Positions 7,346 to 13,921 of a stretch of 17,514 bases of DNA are shown here, one piece after another. Location: the NCBI GenBank assembly GCA_002293965.1, contig DBEG01000046.1:1-17514 (forward strand), in the 5' to 3' direction. The notes under the pieces were generated by a model, which did no database searches, was not told the DNA's origin, and saw only the letters and a program-made list of their open reading frames with translations. The position numbers were made by a program, and so were the translations under genes. Within the stretch, counting starts at the first letter, position 1. Every line of letters begins with the position of its first letter. This DNA is from Actinobacteria bacterium UBA912 (GTDB lineage Bacteria > Actinomycetota > Coriobacteriia > Anaerosomatales > UBA912).

Positions 7346-7677
7346 CAGCCTCGCCTCAAAGTAATGTCGAATCCAATAGCTCTGCGTATCAGTCGAGCCA
7401 GATAGGCTCTATGGTCGTCTCCGACCTCTAGCATCTCTTTGATCGGCAAAGATATTACTATCGGCCGATAGATCGAATCGATCCGACGCTGTGTTCGCTC
7501 GTCGATCCCCGCCATCAAACGTTCATTGACTGCGATTATGCCGCTATCTTCGGCGTCGATAAGACTGTTGAGGTGTACTCGTGTCATCTCTGCCGAATCG
7601 ACTACAACGGTGTCAACACCGGAGAGCCTGAACCCGTCTGCTGTGCTCGTATCTGTGAGCACGATCAGCTTATACAA
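7345..7677 (-). CDS. atpF: V/A-type ATPase subunit F (central stalk)
   Basis: This 110-residue protein matches subunit F (NtpG in Enterococcus naming), which binds subunit D on the rotor and tunes activity. It opens with a Rossmann-like strand YKLIVLTDTSTADGFRLSGVDTVVV and includes DSGIIAVNERLMAGI and YRPIVISLPI, the usual F-subunit pattern; length is typical (about 100-115). The start is a TTG at 7677 that overlaps the subunit C stop by eight bases. AAAGGAG seven bases upstream supports it, and starting later would delete the first beta strand. The stop shares a base with the subunit A ATG. Confidence 0.93.
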   Translation of the reverse strand: MYKLIVLTDTSTADGFRLSGVDTVVVDSAEMTRVHLNSLIDAEDSGIIAVNERLMAGIDERTQRRIDSIYRPIVISLPIKEMLEVGDDHRAYLARLIRRAIGFDITLRRG

Positions 7678-8767
7678 GTATCAGCTCCTTTCTGATCCGG
7701 TCGAGCGGCATGCCGACTTCCTTGCCCTTGACGATGATCCGGATATTGGTGACCTCATTCTGTTTGGCCCAGAGGTAGGCTATCCCTACGCCGACCCCCA
7801 GCGGGTCACCTCGGCCCAAGCTGACCACTTGACGCACCAGGGCTTGCTCCAGAGCTCGTTCGAATATGGAGATACTGTTCTGTTCCAAGTAAGTCATTAC
7901 CACCTCGTCGAGGAGTCTGCCGTACGAGACCTTCTTGAGTTCGTTCAGTATCTCGTCTACATCGGACTTGGCGACCAAGCTCAGGTATAGGTCAAGATCG
8001 ATCTCAGCACCGCCAGGCAGGAAATACGACTCCGCATCACCAGCAGCGACGTCGGCCTGTAGCTGCCTGAGGGCCATAACCAAGTTGCCAACATCCAGCT
8101 GTACCCCCAGAATCCGCCTTCCGATCTTGACATTCGTGCGTCGGCGGCTCAGGCGATCCGTCGCCCATCGGGCATAATGTTGGTCAAGAGCGAGCTCCAT
8201 TGGGAGCAGCTCGCCGGAGGCGATATAGTGAGAGAACCCGTCCCGCAACGGCCCCGCAAAGGGCAGCCTCCAGGTTGCAACGGTATCAACGATAGCCTTT
8301 ACGTCCTCGAGTTGAGCCAGAGCCCCAATGTCATGGGAGCTCAGCGTGCCTACTGGCAGAACGCCTCCGCCGAGATCATCCGATTCCAGCCTGAAATGCT
8401 TGGCTCTCAACAACGACTTCAGATTGAATACATCCCAACGGCCCAATAGTGTCGAAAGGATGTATTCTGCCTCTTCGTTGGCAAAGCTCAGGACCTTTTG
8501 ATAAGTCCTCACCATGTTGCTTCTCAGGGCAATGTCTACGTTCGCGGCGCTTAGTCCCCGGATCAAAGCTTCATTGATGTCGGACTCATATTCAGTCGCT
8601 GATAATTGTTGAATGATTTCGCGAGTGTTCGCGGCACCCAACAATTGCTCGAAGAATGTCGGTGCGAGGAGGCGGGAGCGCATTCCCCGCACCCTCGCGT
8701 TAGCATACCCGTAGTCCTTGCCAGAAACCGGCTGAAATGCCCTCTTTTCCGTTGCCATCTTGGTCAT
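7670..8767 (-). CDS. atpC: V/A-type ATPase subunit C (rotor socket)
   Basis: This 365-residue protein is the funnel-shaped subunit that joins the central stalk to the membrane ring (NtpC; homologous to eukaryotic subunit d). The N-terminal DYGYANARVRGMRSRLLAPTFFEQLL is the family hallmark, followed by repeated all-helical segments such as ILSTLLGRWDVFNLKSLLRAKHF and, near the end, IAYLWAKQNEVTNIRIIVKGKEVGMP. Length is slightly above the usual 320-350. The ATG overlaps the subunit E stop (ATGA). A second Met at residue 4 is an alternative start that would not change the domain. Confidence 0.94.
   Translation of the reverse strand: MTKMATEKRAFQPVSGKDYGYANARVRGMRSRLLAPTFFEQLLGAANTREIIQQLSATEYESDINEALIRGLSAANVDIALRSNMVRTYQKVLSFANEEAEYILSTLLGRWDVFNLKSLLRAKHFRLESDDLGGGVLPVGTLSSHDIGALAQLEDVKAIVDTVATWRLPFAGPLRDGFSHYIASGELLPMELALDQHYARWATDRLSRRRTNVKIGRRILGVQLDVGNLVMALRQLQADVAAGDAESYFLPGGAEIDLDLYLSLVAKSDVDEILNELKKVSYGRLLDEVVMTYLEQNSISIFERALEQALVRQVVSLGRGDPLGVGVGIAYLWAKQNEVTNIRIIVKGKEVGMPLDRIRKELILV
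7685..7691 (-). promoter_or_regulatory. Ribosome-binding site deciding the TTG start of subunit F
   Basis: On the minus strand AAAGGAG lies inside the last codons of subunit C, seven bases before the TTG at 7677. It explains how translation starts on TTG despite the overlap with the subunit C stop. Confidence 0.65.
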
Positions 8768-9342
8768 GAGAACAAGATCTCCGCGATATCGGCTTTGACA
8801 AGAGGCACCGCCTTGTCCAGTCTGTCCTCCAGAGTATTGCGCCTCATTATTCGACCATCCGAATAGCTGACCACCACTCCGCCCATGGTCGAAATCTCTG
8901 CCCTGACCTCGCCCTCCACTTTCAACTCGGCCAGTGCTTGTACGGCAAGGGATGTATCAGCAGGGTCGACCAGCACGACCGGGACCCCGTCGAGGGCAGC
9001 CAGAGCTTCATCCAGGAGTGACCTGAACAGGGCAGGATAATCCTGCGATTGCCTGACAGTGGCCAACTTGACACGCGCGGCGTCGAATACATCTCCGACG
9101 GCCTCCTCTTTGGCTGATGCCAATCGCTTCTGTACCTCAAGTCTTGCGGCATTGAGTTTACGGGCCGCATCATCCCGGCCTGCACTTTGCGCCACTGCAA
9201 CACAGCTGGAACAAATAGTGTTCCCGGCTTCAGTGGCTTCTTCTGTGATCGAAGCGGCCTGACATCGAGCCGCTTCGAGCAGCGCCTCGCAATCGCTGTC
9301 AGCTTGTTCATCCAACGCTCGAAAGATGTCTTCCAAGGCCAT
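8764..9342 (-). CDS. atpE: V/A-type ATPase subunit E (peripheral stalk)
   Basis: This 192-residue protein is a peripheral-stalk subunit that pairs with subunit H and holds the head still. The N-terminal 100 residues are a charged, Ala-rich helix suited to coiled-coil pairing. The C-terminal half has the globular pattern of subunit E, with DLAVQALAELK-type spacing, MGGVVVSYSDGRIMRRNTLEDRLDKAVP and a short hydrophobic end. Three Cys (residues 18, 27 and a close pair near 44-47) in the helix are unusual for the family but have no clear role. The ATG has GAGGT upstream, and the stop overlaps the subunit C start by four bases. Confidence 0.88.
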   Translation of the reverse strand: MALEDIFRALDEQADSDCEALLEAARCQAASITEEATEAGNTICSSCVAVAQSAGRDDAARKLNAARLEVQKRLASAKEEAVGDVFDAARVKLATVRQSQDYPALFRSLLDEALAALDGVPVVLVDPADTSLAVQALAELKVEGEVRAEISTMGGVVVSYSDGRIMRRNTLEDRLDKAVPLVKADIAEILFS

Positions 9343-9385
9343 TGATCGACAACCTCACTTCGCTACATCGTGTCTGTGAAATCTG

Positions 9386-9402
9386 CGCCTAGCCCCCAGG
9401 CG
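9386..9402 (-). other. Stem-loop at the subunit K stop codon
   Basis: CGCCT and AGGCG form a 5-base-pair stem around a 7-base loop that contains the subunit K stop region, just before the 46-base gap to subunit E. It has no T run and so is not a standard terminator. It may slow decay of the K part of the message or dampen expression of the genes after it, but it is short and could be chance. Confidence 0.3.
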
Positions 9403-9733
9403 GCGGAGTCACAGGCATCCCTATGATCATGATCGACGCAACGAAACCAAGTAGCACTATGATCTCGGGGAGTGCTTGCAACACCACGATCCACACCGCC
9501 GCTTCAGGTCGTTCGGCCAAAGTCCCGGCACCGGCGGCACCGATCTTGGACTGGGCGTAACCCGCTGCCAGAGCAGAGGCGCTCATGGTTACCGCCGCAC
9601 CGATGGCTTTCGCGATATAAGCCGATGCCTCGCCACCCAGCTCCTCGCTGGCGGCGAAAGCCATCGTCGGGAGTGCCATCACCACGAGAAACGTGAGGAC
9701 CGCGATCCTCTTTGACAGTCGACTCTTGATCAT
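9389..9733 (-). CDS. atpK: V/A-type ATPase subunit K (membrane rotor ring, c subunit)
   Basis: This 114-residue single-hairpin ring subunit carries the transported ion. Residues 1-27 look like a cleavable signal peptide: positive KSRLSKR, a hydrophobic run, then AFA near 25-27. Two membrane helices follow (about 40-72 and 79-104), joined by the polar loop AERPEA. The carboxylate is E90 in ALPEIIVLLGF, and Q61 in GYAQSKIGAAG sits 29 residues earlier, the same spacing as Gln110-Glu139 of Enterococcus NtpK as I recall it. The residue after the Glu is Ile, not the Thr common in Na+-binding rings. The ATG overlaps the subunit I stop (ATGA) and has a perfect AGGAGG, fitting the need for many copies. 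Confidence 0.94.
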   Translation of the reverse strand: MIKSRLSKRIAVLTFLVVMALPTMAFAASEELGGEASAYIAKAIGAAVTMSASALAAGYAQSKIGAAGAGTLAERPEAAVWIVVLQALPEIIVLLGFVASIMIIGMPVTPPPGG

Positions 9734-11745
9734 GTGCTCTTTCCTCCTACCTTTGTGAACGGACTGTACGGCTGCTTTCCTGTTTCGTAAAACTTGCCGA
9801 AGAACTCGAGCAAGTTAAGACGCAAGGCATGGATCATCGGACTGAACGAGGCCATCACGATATGCAGGGCATGTAACAAAACTCCCATCAATATCCCCGC
9901 GATTGGGTGGCCCATGGCGCCCATGAGGCTGTTTATTGCATTCGCAAACATCGCACCGGCCAGACCCACAGCCATGATTCTTATGTAGCTGGCCATGTGG
10001 GCGACTGATTCAAGCATCTCCACAGCCCCCATGACCCCCCCGCCACGTAATGCGTAATACATGCCAGCAAGCGAAACGACTCCGACGCCGATCTGCACCC
10101 ACATCTGACCGGTCTGTCCTATGGTGTCTGTGATAATCGTGAGCTGACCCAGCCCGACAATCACTAGCACTCCCAGTATGGTGACTAGAAGTCCACCTTT
10201 TTCCTGAAGGTGCTTCGTGTGTTTGGTCTTTATGGAATTGACCACTCCTACGATCAACCCCAGCAACACATGCACTACACCTGCAAGAAGTGCGATCCAC
10301 ATGTACGCCATGATGTGTTCGGGACGATAAAATACCGGTACGGTTCCAAACCATTCGTAGATCTTCTGACCAGTCTCGGCATAGTGGGCCTTGTTATAGT
10401 CCAACCAGCCCAGGAGTTTTGGGGCATTGCCGAAGCCCTCCCCATATGCCAGCCCGAATACAATGACCATGGTCGCAGCAGGTCCGAGGATCGTGGTGGC
10501 CACCTGGATCAATTCAACTTCCCGGAACTTGAACCTGAGCCAGACGATTACCGCCAACATCACTGCCCCATAGCCGAAGTCCCCAACGATCATTCCGTAG
10601 AACAATGGAAAGAAGATGAACAGCATCCAAGTCGGATCCACAGTGCCGTACTTCGGCACACCCCTCACATTCATCAACATCGAATAGGGTGCCACCCGCT
10701 TCGGATTCTTGACTGCTACAGGTGTCTCAGCGTACATGTCCTCTTTGATTTCCGTCTTGGAGACGACGACCTCCGCGCCCCACCTCTTCAGGATTTCACG
10801 ACTCAGCTCTTCGAAATCGGCAAGCGGCGTCCAGCCACTGATGACGAAGGTGTAGTCGGTACATCCGAACTTCGGAATCACGCCAACCTCGTCGATCTTG
10901 TCCGTGAGTACATCTCGAATGGCCAGTAGCCGCAATTCCCATTTGATGGACATACTCTCGAGCTCGGCGGTGATCTTCTTCAGATTCTCAGGGAGCTCCT
11001 TACGCTTTGCTTTCAACTCATCGTAGGCCACATCGAACGGTAGATCCTGGAACTCTCCCGGAAGGCGTATCTGATTGACATTCTCGACCGCCAAGAACTT
11101 GTGTACAGGATCCGAATACGCCCTGCTGAAAACCATGATTGCAGCAGTGGTTTCTTCATCAACATCGGTTGAAACTATTTCGCACTGCTTATGTGTGATC
11201 TTGTCGAGCTCGGCCTTGAGTTGCTCCAGGGCCCCCTTATATCTTCTTTCGATGAGTAGCGCGACGGACTCGTAGGCCCCGGTCGTGACGATCTGTTTGG
11301 CCAAAGGCTGGATCTTCTGAAGTATCGGCTCATAGCGACCTAGCTGCGCGATCTCGCTTTCGATGGCTGCTTGGCTCGCTGCCAACTTCGCGGTCCTGTC
11401 TTCGACTTCCGAAACCACTTCTGTGATCTCCATCGAGAGCTGAGCCGTGTCGAGGCAGTACAGGCGTTTGTATTCGAGTAGCCGTAGGTCAGCGTCCTTA
11501 GGGGTCTTATCTTGGTGCAAGACGCCAAGTATCGAGCGTATCCTGATCAACAGCTCTTCCATGCGGTCTTGGTCGGTTTTCTGATCCTGGACCAACTCCA
11601 TGCGCTCCAGCGGAACCGCTCCAGACTGGATCTTTGCAGACAGGTCCTCGATATGGAGCGACCCGTCTTCGTGCAGCATGCTGACCACGTCGTTGAAAAG
11701 CCCCTTGGGACCTATGATCTCGACCTTTGTCATGGGGACTAACAT
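9730..11745 (-). CDS. atpI: V/A-type ATPase subunit I (membrane stator, a subunit)
   Basis: This 671-residue protein forms the ion half-channels and anchors the peripheral stalks. The N-terminal half (about 1-370) is soluble and rich in coiled-coil helices. The C-terminal half has about seven or eight membrane segments, starting with WMLFIFFPLFYGMIVGDFGYG. The two conserved channel arginines are visible: R589 in ASYIRIMAVGLA and R642 in HALRLNLLEFFGKFYETG. Length is normal (about 630-680). The ATG at 11745 is eight bases after GGGAGGTG; the next Met (residue 5) lacks this spacing. It follows subunit H by 41 bases and overlaps subunit K by four. Confidence 0.96.
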   Translation of the reverse strand: MLVPMTKVEIIGPKGLFNDVVSMLHEDGSLHIEDLSAKIQSGAVPLERMELVQDQKTDQDRMEELLIRIRSILGVLHQDKTPKDADLRLLEYKRLYCLDTAQLSMEITEVVSEVEDRTAKLAASQAAIESEIAQLGRYEPILQKIQPLAKQIVTTGAYESVALLIERRYKGALEQLKAELDKITHKQCEIVSTDVDEETTAAIMVFSRAYSDPVHKFLAVENVNQIRLPGEFQDLPFDVAYDELKAKRKELPENLKKITAELESMSIKWELRLLAIRDVLTDKIDEVGVIPKFGCTDYTFVISGWTPLADFEELSREILKRWGAEVVVSKTEIKEDMYAETPVAVKNPKRVAPYSMLMNVRGVPKYGTVDPTWMLFIFFPLFYGMIVGDFGYGAVMLAVIVWLRFKFREVELIQVATTILGPAATMVIVFGLAYGEGFGNAPKLLGWLDYNKAHYAETGQKIYEWFGTVPVFYRPEHIMAYMWIALLAGVVHVLLGLIVGVVNSIKTKHTKHLQEKGGLLVTILGVLVIVGLGQLTIITDTIGQTGQMWVQIGVGVVSLAGMYYALRGGGVMGAVEMLESVAHMASYIRIMAVGLAGAMFANAINSLMGAMGHPIAGILMGVLLHALHIVMASFSPMIHALRLNLLEFFGKFYETGKQPYSPFTKVGGKST
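9743..9748 (-). promoter_or_regulatory. Perfect Shine-Dalgarno of subunit K
   Basis: On the minus strand AGGAGG stands nine bases before the subunit K ATG and lies inside the end of subunit I. It is the only full AGGAGG I found before an ATPase gene, consistent with higher translation of the subunit needed in many copies per complex. Confidence 0.65.
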
Positions 11746-11786
11746 CTACCACACACCTCCCACAGCTCGAACCAGCAAAGGGCGAT

Positions 11787-12098
11787 CTAAGCCCGAGTAA
11801 CCACGTCGACCACGACTGACACGGCCTCCCCCTGGTGTTCTGCCGCCCTAGCCTTCAGTGAGTCGACTTCCACCTCAGCATCGTGCATCAGCTTTTCGAT
11901 CTGGAGATTCAGCTCACTGAGACCGGATGCCTTTTCTCCCTCGGCTAGACGTCGGCCCTCTTCTTCGGCGACTCTCTTGACCTCGACGGCCTTTCTACGA
12001 GCCTCAGCGACGATCTCCTCTGCCTGCTGTCTCGTCGCTAGAACCCTGCCGGAGATCTCTAGTTCCTTCTCCTTGATCAAGTGCAACGGGGAACTCAT
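11787..12098 (-). CDS. atpH: V/A-type ATPase subunit H (peripheral stalk, G-like)
   Basis: This 103-residue protein is the long-helix partner of subunit E in the peripheral stalk. After the start, LHLIKEKELEISGRVLATRQQAEEIVAEARRKAVEV is a continuous charged helix with the Ala/Glu/Arg pattern of the family, continuing to ARAAEHQGEAV and a short C-terminus. An upstream GTG at 12155 would add 19 residues, but AGGGAG six bases before the ATG at 12098 and the usual family length (about 100-110) favour the shorter form. It is the first gene of the ATPase operon. Low-complexity helices make family calls weaker here, but position in the operon supports it. Confidence 0.85.
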   Translation of the reverse strand: MSSPLHLIKEKELEISGRVLATRQQAEEIVAEARRKAVEVKRVAEEEGRRLAEGEKASGLSELNLQIEKLMHDAEVEVDSLKARAAEHQGEAVSVVVDVVTRA

Positions 12099-12204
12099 GT
12101 CGATCTCCCTCTTCCCCGAGGTAAGATTGACGCCTGCAACCACTTCATCTCCCACGCTGCATGCCCCCGTCCTGTCTAGAAACCGGTCAATGCTTCAAAC
12201 ATCC

Positions 12205-12228
12205 ATACTCTGACCACTTCAGAGGTAT
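12205..12228. promoter_or_regulatory. Dyad upstream of the ATPase operon
   Basis: ATAC-TCTGA and TCAGA-GTAT form a 9-base-pair inverted repeat around a 5-base spacer, with one extra G on the right arm (12224). It lies about 105-130 bases before the subunit H start. It may be a regulator site or an RNA stem-loop in the leader. No other copy was noticed in the window. Confidence 0.4.
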
Positions 12229-12270
12229 TGTTCGACGCAAGGATTCGGGTTCCTACCAGAAATTTCCAAG

Positions 12271-12286
12271 AACCGCCCCCGCGGTC
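12271..12286 (-). terminator. Possible weak terminator after alr
   Basis: On the minus strand GACCGC, a GGGG loop and GCGGTT form a GC-rich stem with one G-U pair, ending 14-29 bases past the alr stop. The following TTCTTGG is a poor U tract, while a run of six T stands before the stem instead. It could partly end the glmS-to-alr transcript. Confidence 0.35.
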
Positions 12287-12299
12287 AAAAAAGGAAGTC

Positions 12300-13415
12300 T
12301 TACGTGATACGCCGAGGAAGTCGCATCCCGAAAGAGCAAGCCAGCTCGTAGTTTATGCTCCCCGCGGCTTCCGCCAGCTCCCCCATCTCGATCTCCTCGG
12401 CTCCCTGCCTCCCGACAAGCACCACTTCGTCCCCGACTTCGGCGCTGTTTCCCCTGGACAGGACTACCATGAGTTGGTCCATGCACACCCGCCCCACCTG
12501 CTGACATCGCTTTCCGCCGATCAACACCTCCATGGTGTTGGAGGCAGCCCGATGCACGCCATCGGCGTACCCCAAGGGCAGTGTGACGAGGTTCGAGGGC
12601 TCGGCTGCCCGCCAGGTCAGGCCGTAACTGACCCCGTCCCCGATATTGATCCTCTTCTTCAACGTGATCCTCGCCTTGACTGACATGGCCGGCGTGAGAT
12701 CGACGACCTCCCTTGTGGTCCCGCAAGGGTGCATCCCGTACATCGCGAGCCCGCAGCGGACCATCGAAAGATGGGTCCTCGGGCTCAGGATAGTGGCGGG
12801 ACTGTTCGCAGCATGGACGATCCCAGGATCCACACCTTCGCTGCGGATGCCGACGACCGCCTCTTCGAAGCGATCGACCTGCCGGGCGAAATCCCAGTCC
12901 CCAGGCACATCGGCGGTGGCGAAGTGAGTGAACACTCCCTCGAGCCTCAGTCCAGGCAGACTAGCCATCTCCCGAGCGAAAAGCGGAGCCTCATCGTGCC
13001 TGACGCCGATCCGGTTCATCCCGGTATCGACCTTCAGGTGACACAGAGCCTCAAGCCCTCTGGCATCCGCGATCCTCGCCAAGCTCGATGCGAACTCGAA
13101 TGTCGTCACGGCAGGGATGATCGCGTGCTGGAGTAGCTCATCGATTGCCGATCGAGGCGGCTCGGACAGCAACTGGATGGGCGAGTGGACGCCGGCTGCC
13201 CTAAGAGCGATGGCCTCCTCGGCGGTAGCCACGCCGATGCGGTCGGCACCTGCCGAAAGGGCGGTCCTAGTCACCACCTCGGCTCCATGTCCGTACGCGT
13301 CGGCTTTCACGACGGCCATGAACCCGACGCCGGGTGCCAGCAGGGCTTTCAGCGCCCTGATGTTCCGAGAGATCGCCGAAAGGTCGACCTCTACCCAAGC
13401 ATCGCGCAGATGCAT
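12300..13415 (-). CDS. alr: Alanine racemase
   Basis: This 371-residue PLP enzyme interconverts L- and D-alanine, supplying D-Ala for peptidoglycan. The PLP lysine is K37 in VVKADAYGHGA, and the second catalytic base is Y264 in GVSYGLTW; HLKVDTGMNRIG and MVRCGLAMYGMHP are further family motifs. The frame is open to 13472, but the ATG at 13415 gives the standard N-terminus RDAWVEVDLSAI and the normal length (about 365-380). The bases before it lie within the CBS gene end, with AGGAG about ten bases away. It follows the CBS-pair gene by seven bases. The stop TAA is followed by the gap that precedes the ATPase operon. Confidence 0.96.
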   Translation of the reverse strand: MHLRDAWVEVDLSAISRNIRALKALLAPGVGFMAVVKADAYGHGAEVVTRTALSAGADRIGVATAEEAIALRAAGVHSPIQLLSEPPRSAIDELLQHAIIPAVTTFEFASSLARIADARGLEALCHLKVDTGMNRIGVRHDEAPLFAREMASLPGLRLEGVFTHFATADVPGDWDFARQVDRFEEAVVGIRSEGVDPGIVHAANSPATILSPRTHLSMVRCGLAMYGMHPCGTTREVVDLTPAMSVKARITLKKRINIGDGVSYGLTWRAAEPSNLVTLPLGYADGVHRAASNTMEVLIGGKRCQQVGRVCMDQLMVVLSRGNSAEVGDEVVLVGRQGAEEIEMGELAEAAGSINYELACSFGMRLPRRIT

Positions 13416-13422
13416 CGGTGGG

Positions 13423-13884
13423 TCACTCCTGGTCCAACAGCGACCGAACGATGTCGGACTTGCTGACGACACCGATAAGTTTCTCGCCGTCCATGACCGG
13501 GAGTCGGCTCACGTCCTTCTCGACCAGCAAGGTAGCTGCGTCCTCTAGGGTCGCGCTGGCCTGCACGGTGACGGGATCAGCCGTCATTACCGCGCGCACG
13601 TCGGCGGCGACCGCCTTCTTGAGCTCGCTTTCGAAGCGCGCCGTTGCCCCGGGGTACATGATGAACCCGTCAAGCAGGTGCAGGTAGGTCGGGAACTCGA
13701 GCTTGACGTCTTGCATGATCAAGTCGCCCTCGGTGACTATGCCTACCAGCTTGCCGTCCTCGATCACCGGCAAAGAGCCGATCTTGTTATCCACCATCAG
13801 CCTGGCTGCTTCGGTCACCGAAGCCTCCGGTCCGACCGTAAGAGGATCCACTGACATGACATCCTTCACTGTGCGTTCTGACAT
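13423..13884 (-). CDS. CBS-pair protein
   Basis: This 153-residue protein consists of two CBS domains: one at about 7-60 (VKDVMSVDPLTVGPEASVTEAARLMV... GSLPVIEDGKLVGIVTEGDLI) and one at about 97-150 (VRAVMTADPVTV... VSRLPVMDGEKLIGVVSKSDIV). They are joined by an insert of about 35 residues with LLDGFIMYPGATARFESELKKAV. CBS pairs usually bind adenine nucleotides and act as sensors. No catalytic or DNA-binding domain is fused. Lying between nnr and alr it may sense the energy state for these genes' products, but that is speculation. The ATG has AGGAAGTG upstream; the gap to nnr is 37 bases. Confidence 0.9.
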   Translation of the reverse strand: MSERTVKDVMSVDPLTVGPEASVTEAARLMVDNKIGSLPVIEDGKLVGIVTEGDLIMQDVKLEFPTYLHLLDGFIMYPGATARFESELKKAVAADVRAVMTADPVTVQASATLEDAATLLVEKDVSRLPVMDGEKLIGVVSKSDIVRSLLDQE

Positions 13885-13921
13885 CCGTCACTTCCTTTCG
13901 CCATCAATCCCTCATCCCATT

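Larger units (their letters stand above)
12099..12299 (-). promoter_or_regulatory. Intergenic region before the ATPase operon
   Basis: About 200 bases without a gene separate alr from subunit H, the largest gap in the window, so the ATPase promoter is expected here. I found no pair of boxes with a good match and spacing. TTGACC (complement of 12283-12288) has a fair -35 match, but what lies 17 bases later (AAATTT) is a poor -10. The region holds a GC-rich hairpin near alr and a larger dyad at 12205-12228. Confidence 0.45.

Noticed and set aside
12099..12155. 19-residue N-terminal extension of ATPase subunit H from a GTG
   Set aside because: There is no clear ribosome-binding site before the GTG, whereas AGGGAG precedes the ATG at 12098 and gives the usual length.
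12283..12288. TTGACC on the minus strand as the -35 box of the ATPase promoter
   Set aside because: The bases at the right distance (AAATTT) match a -10 box poorly, and the motif lies within the hairpin after alr.
13416..13472. 19-residue N-terminal extension of alanine racemase
   Set aside because: It overlaps the CBS gene and does not match the family; the ATG at 13415 gives the standard N-terminus.
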